From: an uncultured Bacillota bacterium | GTDB taxonomy: Bacteria; Bacillota; Clostridia; Lachnospirales; Lachnospiraceae | Length of the DNA stretch: 64,000 bases | Direction: 5' to 3' | Assembly (NCBI GenBank): GCA_949291945.1 | Contig: CASEXH010000018.1 | Span: forward strand, 1-64,000 | Part shown: piece by piece, positions 26,146 through 35,065 of the stretch | How positions within the stretch are numbered: position 1 is the first letter of the stretch | How the letters are laid out: each line of letters starts with the position of its first letter | Notes under the pieces: generated by a model | What the model saw: the letters and a program-made list of their open reading frames with translations, nothing else | Database searches by the model: none | Told to the model about the DNA's origin: nothing | Program-made: the position numbers and the translations under genes

Positions 26146-28392
26146 TTATTTATTCGCTTTTTTCAATTTTGTTCTCATCACATACCACATAGCACCTGTC
26201 AGGCAGACGGAAGAATATCCGCCGCAGACAATACCTACCATAAGAGGCAGGGCAAATTCCCGGATGGAGGATACTCCCAGCAGGAACAGCATAAAGATAC
26301 TGATAAAAGTGGTCAGTGAAGTGTAGATACTTCTGGTCAGGGTCTGGGTAATGCTGGCATTTACCAGTGTTTCCAGCTCCTGATCGTTTTTCACTTTATT
26401 TGTCTTCAGATTCTCCCGAATACGGTCAAAGATAACAATGGTAGCATTGATAGAATATCCCAGTATCGTCAGCATACAGGCGATAAAGGTATTTCCTACG
26501 GAAACTCTTGCCAGTACATAGAAAGCAAACACAATCAGCACGTCATGAAGCAGGGCAAGGACTGCGCTACTGGCAAAACGGATATCCTTAAACCGGAACC
26601 AGATGTAAAGGAGCATCATAATCGCAGCTACAACCACGGACAATACAGCATCTCTTCTCATTTCTCCGCTGACAGTAGAGGAAATACTCTCCGATGTAAT
26701 CTTATCTGCATCCACTCCAAAATCATCTACCATAGCCTGCTGCAAAGCTTCTCTCTGGCTTACATCCAGGGTTGAGGTCTTAATGACCACCTGGGTGCTG
26801 TCTACCACTTTTGTAGCCTGGACATTGGCATCTCCTGTGATCTCTTCCACAGCCGGAATGACCTGGGCGTCAATCTCATCCATGGACAGGTCCTCATTAA
26901 AGGTAACATTTGTGGATGTACCACCCTGGAATTCCAGGCTGTAATTTAACGGACTGCCCGTTGCTGCATTATATGCAATCATTCCCACCGGTCCTGAAAG
27001 GATCAGGATAATGGAAACGGTAAAGAATATCTTTTTCTTCTGAAGGAAGGGGATTGGTTTTCTCTCCTTGCGCATACCGTAAAGTTTCTCATTTCTCACT
27101 CCTACCGCATAGAGGGCGTTGATCAGAAGTCTGGAGATCACCAATGCTGTAAACATGGATAATACAATACCAAGGGCCAGGGTCTGGGCGAAACCTTTGA
27201 TGGTACCTGTACCCAGCCAGTTCAGCACGAATGCTGCGATCAGAGTGGTGATATTTCCGTCAAAGATAGCAGAAAAGGCTTTGTCAAAACCATTCTTCAG
27301 AGCAGTTCTTACGCTTCTTCCTGCTGCGATCTCCTCCTGGATACGGGCGTAGATAATAACGTTGGCATCCACGGCCATACCAATGGAAAGAATGATACCT
27401 GCAATACCCTGTAAGGTAAGAGTCAGGTCAAAGGCGTTCAGAGCGATCAGATCCAGGCATACATAGATCACCAGAGCTATGCCGGCAACAAAACCGGGAA
27501 CCCGGTAAACAATGATCATAAACAGAATGATCAGTGCCAGGCCGATAGCTGCTGCCACCACGCTGGTAGAGATAGCTTCTTCCCCAAGCTGAGCAGCTAC
27601 CACACTGGAGCGCAGCTCAGAAAGTTCCAGATTCAGTCCTCCGATACGGATAGTGGAAGCCAGATCTTCTGCTTCCTGGGCGTCTGCCATACCGGTGATC
27701 TGGGCCTGTCCGTCTGTGATCTCCGCATCTACACCTGGAACACTGACAAACTGGCCGTCATAGTAGATACCAATGCTCTCGCTGTTTTCATAAGCCTTTG
27801 CTGTGGCCTCTGCAAATTTTGAGGTTCCCTCATCGGTAAGTGACAGGCTGACCACGTTTTCGGTATTATTTCCCAGCTGATCCTGGCCTGTCATAGCCCT
27901 GGCATCGCTGACATCTGATCCTGTAAGAACAATACTGCCGTCTTCCTGAAGTTCTTCTATCGTCTTGGTCAGCTCATATTCCCCGGTCTGGGTATTTAAT
28001 GTATAGTTCTCATTGCCGTCAGCATCGGTCTCAGCAATAAAATACAAGGATCCCGGTCTTCCCAGCTCTTCCAGAATGGTATTGGCATCCGTCACCCCGG
28101 GAATTTCCACAACAATACGGTTATTCCCTTCCTGGTAAACCTGAGACTCTGTGCTGTACTGCTGCACCCTCTGCTGAAGCTTGTAGATGGTATCTGACAT
28201 GTCGTCTGCACTTGGATTCTCTTCGGAAGCTTCGTAAGTAATACTTACGCCTCCTGCCAGGTCCAGACCTGTGTTAATGTTTTTTGCAGCTCCTGTTCCT
28301 GTAGGGCCCCAGCCCACTGCTGATGTAAAGATCAAAAGCGCTGTTACGATAACAGTCAGCACTAGGATCAGTACGCCTCTGCTTTTCTTCAT
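26146..28392 (-). CDS. secDF: protein translocase SecDF fusion
   Basis: SecD and SecF, the proton-driven accessory subunits of the Sec export channel, are fused into one 748-residue membrane protein. SecD half: first helix about 5-27, the GLDLAGGVSITYE motif, P1 head domain, then helices with the family's ILSIGMAVDANVIIYARI (about 345-362). SecF half from about residue 440: LEFQGGTSTNVTFNEDLS, and the second SecD-like motif LTILGYSINATIVIFDRIRE. Twelve membrane segments are expected. It is immediately downstream of scfB (21 nt) in the conserved SCIFF neighbourhood. Confidence 0.95.
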   Translation of the reverse strand: MKKSRGVLILVLTVIVTALLIFTSAVGWGPTGTGAAKNINTGLDLAGGVSITYEASEENPSADDMSDTIYKLQQRVQQYSTESQVYQEGNNRIVVEIPGVTDANTILEELGRPGSLYFIAETDADGNENYTLNTQTGEYELTKTIEELQEDGSIVLTGSDVSDARAMTGQDQLGNNTENVVSLSLTDEGTSKFAEATAKAYENSESIGIYYDGQFVSVPGVDAEITDGQAQITGMADAQEAEDLASTIRIGGLNLELSELRSSVVAAQLGEEAISTSVVAAAIGLALIILFMIIVYRVPGFVAGIALVIYVCLDLIALNAFDLTLTLQGIAGIILSIGMAVDANVIIYARIQEEIAAGRSVRTALKNGFDKAFSAIFDGNITTLIAAFVLNWLGTGTIKGFAQTLALGIVLSMFTALVISRLLINALYAVGVRNEKLYGMRKERKPIPFLQKKKIFFTVSIILILSGPVGMIAYNAATGSPLNYSLEFQGGTSTNVTFNEDLSMDEIDAQVIPAVEEITGDANVQATKVVDSTQVVIKTSTLDVSQREALQQAMVDDFGVDADKITSESISSTVSGEMRRDAVLSVVVAAIMMLLYIWFRFKDIRFASSAVLALLHDVLIVFAFYVLARVSVGNTFIACMLTILGYSINATIVIFDRIRENLKTNKVKNDQELETLVNASITQTLTRSIYTSLTTFISIFMLFLLGVSSIREFALPLMVGIVCGGYSSVCLTGAMWYVMRTKLKKANK

Positions 28393-28413
28393 GATATTTC
28401 CCTTCTTTACTGA

Positions 28414-29775
28414 TTAATTTTCTTCTGCCTCTGCAGCCTTCAGCATGATGGCACACTCTACTCTTTTTCTCTGAAGCTCGCAGCCGATGTCATAGGCATC
28501 ATTGATAGAGCCGTGGAAATTGTAGGCGTTTGCCGCACAGCCGCCGCTGCAGTAAAATTTTGCAAAGCACTTCTGACATTTTTCCTTTGCATAAACATTA
28601 CAGTTTTTGAATTCTTCCCGGATATCGTCACGCTTTACCCCATCCCACACATTGCCCATAAGGAATTTTTCTTCCCCTACGAACTGGTGGCAGGGATATA
28701 AGTCTCCCCAGGGTGTTACCGCCAGATATTCGGTGCCTGAGCCACAGCCGGAAAGCCGCTTATACACACAGGGGCCTCCTGTAAGGTCTATCATAAAATG
28801 GAAAAAGTTAAAGCCTTTTCCTTCTTTCTTTCTCTTAATCATCTCCTGTGCCAATTTATCATATTCTTCACAGATTTTCGGCACATCTTCCTCTCGGATG
28901 GCATATTCTTCCTTCTCGTCGGCTACAACCGGCTCTACAGAAATCTGATCAAAGCCCAGGTCTGCCAGATGAAGAACATCCTTGGAAAAATCCAGATTGT
29001 GACGGGTAAAGGTACCTCTGGCATAGTAGCTCTTTTCTCCTCTGCTCTTGGCAAACTTCTGGAATTTCGGGACGACCAGATCATAGCTTCCTGCGCCTTT
29101 CCGGAAAGGCCTCATATAATCATGGACTTCTTTCCTTCCGTCAATACTGAGGACCACATTGGCCATCTCTTTATTGGCAAATTCCATGATCTCATCATTT
29201 AAAAGGACACCGTTGGTGGTAAGAGTAAAACGAAATTTTTTATCATGAAGCTTTTCCTGCTCTCTTCCGTATTCTACCAGACGTTTTACCACATCCCAGT
29301 TCATGAGAGGTTCCCCTCCGAAGAAATCCACTTCCAGATTTGTACGGTTTCCGGAATTGGCAATGAGAAAATCAAGTGCCTGCTTTCCTACTTCATAGGA
29401 CATCAGGGCTCTTCTGCCATGGTATTCTCCTTCTTCTGCAAAACAATACCGGCAGGCCAGATTGCAGTCATGGGCAATATGGAGGCAGAGGGCTTTGACT
29501 ACCGTCTGTCTCTCTTTGAAATGTTCAATGGCATTTCTGTAAATGTCCTCTGTAAAGAGCATTCCCTGATCCTTCAGCTCCTGAATCTCTCCAAGGGCCT
29601 GATCCACATTTTCTTTACCGTAATCTGTATCTAAGGCCTGATGGATCTCTTCCCGGTCTTTTCCTTCATCTAAAAGTCCAATGATCTCATATACCAGCTC
29701 ATCCACCACATGTACAGAACCGCTGTTTACATCCAGCACAATGTTATAGCCATTATTTTTATAACGATGAATCAC
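28414..29775 (-). CDS. scfB: SCIFF peptide radical SAM maturase
   Basis: A radical SAM enzyme that installs thioether crosslinks from Cys residues in the ScfA peptide. In the 453 residues: an N-terminal peptide-recognition (RRE-like) region (about 1-90), cluster motif CNLACRYCFAEEGEY (CxxxCxxC, about 108-122), DFFGGEPLMNWD, and a SPASM/twitch C-terminus with many cysteines (CGSGTEYL, YPCHQF, CNVYAKEKCQKCFAKFYCSGGC). It lies downstream of scfA, separated by a strong hairpin (29810-29853), and upstream of secDF. This order is the diagnostic context of the SCIFF system in Clostridia. Confidence 0.95.
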   Translation of the reverse strand: MIHRYKNNGYNIVLDVNSGSVHVVDELVYEIIGLLDEGKDREEIHQALDTDYGKENVDQALGEIQELKDQGMLFTEDIYRNAIEHFKERQTVVKALCLHIAHDCNLACRYCFAEEGEYHGRRALMSYEVGKQALDFLIANSGNRTNLEVDFFGGEPLMNWDVVKRLVEYGREQEKLHDKKFRFTLTTNGVLLNDEIMEFANKEMANVVLSIDGRKEVHDYMRPFRKGAGSYDLVVPKFQKFAKSRGEKSYYARGTFTRHNLDFSKDVLHLADLGFDQISVEPVVADEKEEYAIREEDVPKICEEYDKLAQEMIKRKKEGKGFNFFHFMIDLTGGPCVYKRLSGCGSGTEYLAVTPWGDLYPCHQFVGEEKFLMGNVWDGVKRDDIREEFKNCNVYAKEKCQKCFAKFYCSGGCAANAYNFHGSINDAYDIGCELQRKRVECAIMLKAAEAEEN

Positions 29776-29809
29776 CGTGCTTCCCCTTTCTCTTATGCAC
29801 TAAAGTATA

Positions 29810-29853
29810 GGGCTGCTGCATGAAACAGATATTCCTGTCTCACGCAACAGCCC
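29810..29853 (-). promoter_or_regulatory. 19-bp hairpin between scfA and scfB
   Basis: Arms 29835-29853 and 29810-29828 pair over 19 bp in the minus transcript, all Watson-Crick except three G-U pairs; on the plus strand those three become A-C mismatches, so the structure is built for the scfA-scfB mRNA. No T-run follows. It could lower scfB expression relative to scfA or protect the scfA 3' end. Its plus-strand left arm GCTGCTGCATGAAACA resembles the outer arm of repeat copy A (GCTGCCGCATGAAACA). Confidence 0.7.
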
Positions 29854-29877
29854 CACTCCTTATATGCCGTTTTTTTC

Positions 29878-30018
29878 TTATTTATTCTCGCAGCTCTGAT
29901 TTCCTACTGTGCAGGATGTTTTGCAGGCTGACTGGCAGGATGTCTGACATTCACCACATCCGCCTTTTTTTACTGTATTCTGTAAACTCTTTGTATTCAG
30001 TGTTTTAATATGTTCCAT
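29878..30018 (-). CDS. scfA: SCIFF (six cysteines in forty-five residues) precursor peptide
   Basis: A 46-residue ribosomal peptide modified by ScfB. The sequence begins MEHIKTLNTKSLQNTVKKGG and then has six cysteines at 21, 24, 28, 32, 36 and 43 (CGECQTSCQSACKTSCTVGN, then QSCENK). This leader, spacing and length are the hallmark of the near-universal clostridial SCIFF family. AAGGAGG lies 9-10 nt before the ATG, a strong ribosome site. A consensus promoter is about 40 nt upstream, and scfB follows after a hairpin. The biological role of mature SCIFF is not established. Confidence 0.97.
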   Translation of the reverse strand: MEHIKTLNTKSLQNTVKKGGCGECQTSCQSACKTSCTVGNQSCENK

Positions 30019-30057
30019 GATATCTTTCCTCCTTAAGTCTTTTAACATCTATGCGGT

Positions 30058-30086
30058 ATTATAGCATAGCTCTTTGTGCCAGGCAA
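30058..30086 (-). promoter_or_regulatory. promoter of scfA-scfB
   Basis: Minus strand TTGCCT (30086-30081), 17-nt spacer, TATAAT (30063-30058), about 40 nt before the scfA ATG. It lies downstream of the TIGR04086 gene, giving scfA its own strong transcription. Confidence 0.85.
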
Positions 30087-30126
30087 GTATTTCTTTTATA
30101 GCAGTTCAGCCATGGAGCTGAGTTTC

Positions 30127-30498
30127 CTATGACAGCATTCCTCCCAGTGCCCCTCCTAAGATGCAGATAAAAAACATGAGTATGGTTTCTTTCAGATCCC
30201 CTCCGGACCTTTCCGTAAGATAAGTCACCGCCCAAAGAAAAGCGGCATATCCCAATCCCAGCCCCATTCCCCACAGGAAGCGCCTGGTCTTTCCTTTCCT
30301 GCCCATATAAAATCCCCCTGCCAGACAGGATAATATGTAGGTTATCATGATCCCCAGGTTTACCTGACTCTCTCCCAATCCCAGTTTATACAGCAGGAAG
30401 GCCAGCCCCAAAAGCAGGACTCCTGTCACCACATAGGAAAGGAGCAGGGCTTTCATCATCTGCATAGGTCTTGAAGCTTTTACCATGATCTGTTCCAT
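30127..30498 (-). CDS. TIGR04086-type small membrane protein
   Basis: A 123-residue protein with four predicted membrane helices (about 17-38, 48-64, 75-93, 105-122), separated by short loops with a GGFYMGRKGKTRRFLWGMG positive patch in the middle. It fits the TIGR04086 family, uncharacterised membrane proteins found next to scfA/scfB in Clostridia. That context suggests, but does not prove, a role with SCIFF or with the Sec machinery. The ATG is 4 nt past a hairpin whose 3' arm contains GGGAGGG, the only plausible ribosome site, so translation may depend on hairpin opening. Confidence 0.85.
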   Translation of the reverse strand: MEQIMVKASRPMQMMKALLLSYVVTGVLLLGLAFLLYKLGLGESQVNLGIMITYILSCLAGGFYMGRKGKTRRFLWGMGLGLGYAAFLWAVTYLTERSGGDLKETILMFFICILGGALGGMLS

Positions 30499-30538
30499 AA
30501 AGAACCCTCCCTTATGTAAATATATGGGAGGGTTCTTT
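30499..30538. terminator. terminator hairpin that also contains the TIGR04086 ribosome site
   Basis: AAAGAACCCTCCC (30499-30511) and GGGAGGGTTCTTT (30526-30538) are perfect complements over 13 bp. On the minus strand it follows the surface-protein gene, and its 3' arm GGGAGGGTTCTTT runs straight into the ATG at 30498. It therefore looks like a terminator for the upstream gene whose 3' arm serves as the Shine-Dalgarno sequence of the next. On the plus strand a clean T-run follows. Confidence 0.8.
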
Positions 30539-30556
30539 TTTTCATGACTGATAACT

Positions 30557-32827
30557 TTATGATTTTTTTCTCTTTCCTATTATAATTGCAATAGCTGCCA
30601 AGATTACAGCAACCGCTCCTGCAGCTGCATAGAGAATAATAGGAGCATTATCTCCTGTCTTGACCACCCGCACCGTTTTGGAAGAATTATTTTTCTTGGC
30701 AGTATTACTGGTCTGGCTGCCTGTATTGGTACTGGTTCCTGAATTTCCTGAAGGCAGGATCACACTCTGCCCGGAAGCCGCACCGGAACTGTTTGTCTGA
30801 GAATTCCCGGTAGTTCCCGTAGAGGCTCCTGAAGTATTTCCTCCAGTAGAGCTACTTCCTGTATTCTGGTTAGAAGAGGAACCGCTCTGTGGAGTCTGAG
30901 TTCCCGGTCCTACAAGCTGGTTTCCACCCACATTAAAGGGACTGAAAGAAGCTGTTTCAAAGGTCAGATAATCCATCCCTTCTATATTTATAACTGCCAG
31001 TGTTCCCGGATAGTCCTCCGTAGGAAGAGTATAATACTCATATTTGCTATTTCCCAGATAATGGGCAACAGAAAGGCTGGAAAAACTTCCTGCATTTTCC
31101 GGAAGCGGAATCATCACCCGAACTTTTTTTCCTTCCGGAATGATGTACTCCTCATCTTCCTTCAGATCCCAAAGCTTGATCTCATAGGCAGACAGGATCT
31201 GGCCGATCCCTGCATCGGGAAGCTGATCCAGGTCCTCGTTATAACTTACCTGAAGATCTACATAATAAGGAAGGAAGTCTCCTTCTACCCTGATGCCTGT
31301 ATTGGCATCGATTAGGCTTCCCACCGGGACTGCCTGAGGAATTTCCTGAGCCACTTCCCCGGTCTTGCCTGGCTGGGCCTGTACAAACTCCTCTTCTTCA
31401 TCAGATACCGATTCCGACTCTTCAGAAGAAGCTTCTTCCTGGTCCTGGGTTTCCTGGTCTTCTTTCACAGGATCCGTCTCCTTAGAGGTCTCTTCCGCAT
31501 CTGTATCTTTGTCTATATCTGTATCTTTATCTGTCTGTTCCTTGTCACTGTTTTCGCTATCTTCTGAAGGCGTCTGCTCTCCTTCCGGAGTGTTTTCAGG
31601 CTTCTGATCTGTATTCTCTTCTTTTTCTTCTGTTGTTTCAGAAGACTCTTCTTTCAATGATTCCACATGAACTTTTACGGTGCGGATTACCTGGCCTTTT
31701 TCCTCGTTCCATCCTTCTACCTGGGTGTAATCCTTTTTCTCTGTGTCAGATGGGGTAAAGACTACTTTGACTTCTGTTTCATAAGTATCCGGAGTAAATT
31801 CCTTCTCCCAGGAAAATGTTCCCTCTCCTGTAAAACCAGCCTTTACAAAATCAAAATCCTTTATATCCTCCGGAGTGGCAAGTTTTACTTCTTCAGGCAT
31901 AGTTACCTGACCTGCTGCCTGCTTTTCTCCTGTCTGACCGCTATTCTTATCTGTATCAGAATCCTGGTTATCTTTTTCTTCGGTTTTCTCCGATGTTGTC
32001 TGTCCCGAAGTATCAGGCTGCTGAGATGTTTCTTCCTCTTCCGGCGCAACCGGATCCGCAGGTTTCAATGATTCTATGGTAACCTTCACATTCCTTACCA
32101 CTGCTTTTCTGCTGCTGTCCCAGCCCTGAACTTTGGAATAATCGTAATTCTCCGTATCCTTTGGTGTAAAGATCACCTGAACGGAAGACTGATACTCGGT
32201 TGGTGCTGTCTGAGAAGCCCAGGAAAAACTTCCCTCTCCTGTAAAGCCGGCTGTTCCGAAATCAAAAGAACTCCAGGCCTCCGGAGAGGCTACGGTTACC
32301 TGAGAAGCCATAGATACCTTTCCCTCTTTTTTCGTTTCGGTATTCATCTTTTGAACTAGAGCACCTGCGCCAAACTCTGCTGCGGAAGTATCCACATCTG
32401 CTGTCTGAAGACTGCTTCCTGATAAAGTCAGTTTTCCCTTACCTGTAATCTTTATGATAGCGCCTGTATAGCCGGAATCTCTTTTGATCTGTACTCCCGA
32501 AGGAATGGACAGAGTCTTTTCACTGCTAATAGTAACCGGACCGCAGACCAGAATAGTCCCCTGGCTGCCGGCCAATTTGAGAGCTGTATCTATAGAAGAT
32601 ACAGCTTTTTCCTTCGTAGTGCCGTCACCTTTGTTGTCCTCTGACAGAGTCCCGTTTAAATAGACAGTGGCACCTGTTTTTGCGCTTTCTGTCTGGGAAG
32701 TCTCTGCAGCGTAAACCTGCACGGAAGAAACCGCCTCACCTGCAGCACCTGCGGCCATTACAGAGGCCAGGGTAAGACTCAGAACATTGGCGGTCATTTT
32801 ATGTAAACATTTTTTATTTCTATTCAT
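30557..32827 (-). CDS. cell-surface repeat protein with sortase-like C-terminus
   Basis: 756 residues with a signal peptide (about 1-41, cleavage near VYAAE) and a C-terminal anchor: VVKTGD (about 717-722), hydrophobic helix, then GKRKKS. VKTGD-type motifs are common sortase-signal variants in Lachnospiraceae, so wall attachment is likely. Two copies of an about 85-residue module lie at 171-255 and 308-392, each with FGFTGEG-like cores (GFTGEGSFSW / GFTGEGTFSW) and ending VKVTIESLK / VKVHVESLK. Acidic linkers separate them (about 393-490), followed by an all-beta region and a Ser/Thr/Gly/Asn-rich stalk (about 640-715). Function unknown; a surface adhesin or carbohydrate-interacting protein is possible. 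Transcribed alone. Confidence 0.8.
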   Translation of the reverse strand: MNRNKKCLHKMTANVLSLTLASVMAAGAAGEAVSSVQVYAAETSQTESAKTGATVYLNGTLSEDNKGDGTTKEKAVSSIDTALKLAGSQGTILVCGPVTISSEKTLSIPSGVQIKRDSGYTGAIIKITGKGKLTLSGSSLQTADVDTSAAEFGAGALVQKMNTETKKEGKVSMASQVTVASPEAWSSFDFGTAGFTGEGSFSWASQTAPTEYQSSVQVIFTPKDTENYDYSKVQGWDSSRKAVVRNVKVTIESLKPADPVAPEEEETSQQPDTSGQTTSEKTEEKDNQDSDTDKNSGQTGEKQAAGQVTMPEEVKLATPEDIKDFDFVKAGFTGEGTFSWEKEFTPDTYETEVKVVFTPSDTEKKDYTQVEGWNEEKGQVIRTVKVHVESLKEESSETTEEKEENTDQKPENTPEGEQTPSEDSENSDKEQTDKDTDIDKDTDAEETSKETDPVKEDQETQDQEEASSEESESVSDEEEEFVQAQPGKTGEVAQEIPQAVPVGSLIDANTGIRVEGDFLPYYVDLQVSYNEDLDQLPDAGIGQILSAYEIKLWDLKEDEEYIIPEGKKVRVMIPLPENAGSFSSLSVAHYLGNSKYEYYTLPTEDYPGTLAVINIEGMDYLTFETASFSPFNVGGNQLVGPGTQTPQSGSSSNQNTGSSSTGGNTSGASTGTTGNSQTNSSGAASGQSVILPSGNSGTSTNTGSQTSNTAKKNNSSKTVRVVKTGDNAPIILYAAAGAVAVILAAIAIIIGKRKKS

Positions 32828-32898
32828 TGAACAATATTCCCTTTCCTGATATTACCCAAACTGAATTTTTATGATTGTTCATTCTTCAACTCTGCATA

Positions 32899-32927
32899 AG
32901 TATATCACAGTTTTCCATTTTTCGACA
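32899..32927 (-). promoter_or_regulatory. possible promoter with Spo0A-box-like sequence
   Basis: Minus strand: TATACT (32904-32899) about 70 nt before the surface-protein ATG, with TGTCGAA (32927-32921) overlapping where a -35 would be. TGTCGAA matches the core 0A box TGNCGAA, and no TTGACA-like -35 is present. A 7-mer can occur by chance, so this is only suggestive. Confidence 0.3.
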
Positions 32928-32959
32928 CCCCCTAAAATAACTTTTTTCAACCAGTTTTA

Positions 32960-32988
32960 TTGCAATCCCTGTCAAAATCATGTATATT
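32960..32988 (+). promoter_or_regulatory. promoter of the CNNM/YesL-like gene pair
   Basis: TTGCAA (32960-32965), 17-nt spacer, TATATT (32983-32988), about 40 nt before the TTG start of the next gene. Confidence 0.75.
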
Positions 32989-33028
32989 ATAGAGATAGTA
33001 TTATCATAAACAAAGGAGTTGAATATTA

Positions 33029-34318
33029 TTGGATTCCAGTGACGCCATACAGTTTCTGATCCTGATCATACTGATCTGTCTTTCGGCATTTTTCTCATCA
33101 GCGGAAACTTCCATGACCACCGTCAGCAAAATACGTATACAAACCCTTGCTCAGGAAGGGGACGGACGGGCAGAAACTCTGCTGAAAGTAATTGAAAATC
33201 CTGGGAAACTTCTGAGTACCATACTGATCGGTAATAACATTGTAAATCTCTCTGCTTCCTCACTGGCCACTACTTTAACTATGCGCCTGTTTGGCAGCGC
33301 CGCAGTAGGTATCAGCACAGGAATCATTACTCTACTGGTCCTGATCTTTGGAGAAATCACTCCTAAGACTCTGGCTTCTGTTCACAAGGAGCGGCTGGCT
33401 CTGGCCTACGCCAAACCGATCAGAGCTCTTATGGTGGTTATGACACCGGTAATCTTTCTGATGAATCATATTTCCGGAGCCGTGCTTATGCTGCTTGGTT
33501 CAGATTCCAAGCCGAAAGCCAGCACCATCACAGAAATGGAACTGCGTACTCTGGTTAATGTTGGACACGAAGAAGGGGTGATAAAAACTGAAGAACGGCA
33601 GATGATCTATAATGTATTCGACTTCGATGATTCCAGGGCAGAAGATATTATGGTTCCCAGAATTGATGTGACTTTTGCCGATATTAACAGCTCTTATGAG
33701 GATCTTGTCCAGCTGTTCCGGGAGGAGAAACATACTCGTTTCCCGGTATATCGTGACAGCACCGACAATATTGTCGGTATTGCCAATATCAAAGATCTTC
33801 TTCTCTGTGATAAGGAAAACTTTTCTCTTGAGAAGATTCTGCGGGAGCCTTATTTCACCTATGAGTATAAAAAGACTTCCGAGCTCCTGATGGATATGAA
33901 GGAAAATTCTGTTTCTTTCGCCATTGTTCTGGATGAGTACGGCGCCACCTCCGGTATCGTGACACTGGAAAACCTGGTGGAAGAGATTGTGGGAGACATC
34001 CATGACGAATATGAGGACCAGGAAGAAGAAGAAATCAGAGAAATCCTTCCGGAAAGAGAATATATTGCTCTTGGTTCCACCCGTCTGGATGACCTGGACG
34101 AAGTTCTTCATCTGGACATAGAGTCTCAGGATTACGACTCTATCGGAGGTTACATTATCGAACAACTGGACCGGTTTCCGGAAAAAGGAGAGTCCGTCAC
34201 AACCGAATCCGGCATACGCCTTGTAGTGGATCAGGTAGACCGGACCCGTATTGAACAGGTTCATATTTACCTTCCTCCAAAGAAGGAAATAGACGAAGAA
34301 AAAGAAGCAACAAATTAA
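33029..34318 (+). CDS. CNNM/HlyC-family membrane protein with CBS pair
   Basis: A 429-residue member of the hemolysin-C/CorC family, related to CNNM Mg2+ transporters. Order: CNNM (DUF21) membrane domain with about four helices (about 5-185), a CBS pair (about 205-330; MVPRIDVTFADINSSYEDL, HTRFPVYRDSTDNIVGIANI, VLDEYGATSGIVTLENLVEE), and a C-terminal CorC_HlyC domain (about 345-415, QDYDSIGGYIIEQLDRFPEKG). The start is TTG: GGAG lies 10 nt upstream and no ATG lies nearby in frame. A role in Mg2+ or Co2+ homeostasis is inferred from the family. A YesL-like gene follows after 19 nt. Confidence 0.9.
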   Translation: MDSSDAIQFLILIILICLSAFFSSAETSMTTVSKIRIQTLAQEGDGRAETLLKVIENPGKLLSTILIGNNIVNLSASSLATTLTMRLFGSAAVGISTGIITLLVLIFGEITPKTLASVHKERLALAYAKPIRALMVVMTPVIFLMNHISGAVLMLLGSDSKPKASTITEMELRTLVNVGHEEGVIKTEERQMIYNVFDFDDSRAEDIMVPRIDVTFADINSSYEDLVQLFREEKHTRFPVYRDSTDNIVGIANIKDLLLCDKENFSLEKILREPYFTYEYKKTSELLMDMKENSVSFAIVLDEYGATSGIVTLENLVEEIVGDIHDEYEDQEEEEIREILPEREYIALGSTRLDDLDEVLHLDIESQDYDSIGGYIIEQLDRFPEKGESVTTESGIRLVVDQVDRTRIEQVHIYLPPKKEIDEEKEATN

Positions 34319-34337
34319 GAAAGGACATTTTATTATT

Positions 34338-35048
34338 ATGAGCAGTTTTTTTAACATGGACAGCCCCATTATGCGCTTCCTGTCCAGAGTGTGCGACCTG
34401 ATTATTTTGAACTTACTGACCATTGTCTGTTGTATCCCGGTTTTTACAGCAGGTGCTTCGATCACAGCGCTGTTTTCTGTCACACTGAAGATGGTCAAAG
34501 GTGAAGAGTCTTATATCGTAAGAGGTTTTTTCAAGGGATTTAAGGAAAATTTCAAGCAGTCCACGATTATCTGGCTGATCATTGCAGTCCTGGGCTTTTT
34601 CCTCTTTATGGATTACCGTGCAGCGGTTCTTCTGCCCGGCAATATGCAAAGTATCTTCCAGGTGCTTATCGGCGCTATTGTAGTGATCTATCTGATGGTA
34701 TTTACTTATATCTTCCCTTATGTAGCCAGATTTCAGAATAATATCAAAAATATCTTCAAAAATTCTCTGCTGATTGCCGTTCTGAATCTGCCCTGGACTC
34801 TTGTTATGGTCATCTGTCCTATAGTGTTGGCTGTGGTCACTTTCCTGACGACCACAACCCTGGTATACGGAAGCATGCTTTGGATCCTGTTTGGATTCGC
34901 CACAGTGGCCTATTGTAATTCCATTATCTTCCGCAAGGTCTTTGCAAAATACGAACCTAAAGAAGAGGAAGAGACATCAGAGGGACTTCCCGATGATTAT
35001 CAGCTTCCAGAAGAAACCGCAGCAAAGGAAGAAGCTCCTTCTAAGTAG
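34338..35048 (+). CDS. YesL-like (DUF624) membrane protein
   Basis: A 236-residue integral membrane protein with five or six hydrophobic segments (about 15-40, 70-95, 103-130, 140-165, 175-195). The N-terminus FFNMDSPIMRFLSRVCDLII with LTIVCCIPVFTAGASITAL is the DUF624/YesL signature; the last 40 residues are an acidic, soluble tail rich in E, P and A. YesL relatives often sit beside sugar ABC transporters, but here it follows the CNNM gene by 19 nt, and a strong terminator follows. No specific function can be given. Confidence 0.85.
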   Translation: MSSFFNMDSPIMRFLSRVCDLIILNLLTIVCCIPVFTAGASITALFSVTLKMVKGEESYIVRGFFKGFKENFKQSTIIWLIIAVLGFFLFMDYRAAVLLPGNMQSIFQVLIGAIVVIYLMVFTYIFPYVARFQNNIKNIFKNSLLIAVLNLPWTLVMVICPIVLAVVTFLTTTTLVYGSMLWILFGFATVAYCNSIIFRKVFAKYEPKEEEETSEGLPDDYQLPEETAAKEEAPSK

Positions 35049-35065
35049 TTTCACACTTCAGAAGA

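Noticed and set aside
33500..34498. 332-residue minus-strand frame opposite the CNNM gene
   Set aside because: Antisense shadow; the plus-strand gene has clear CBS and CorC motifs.
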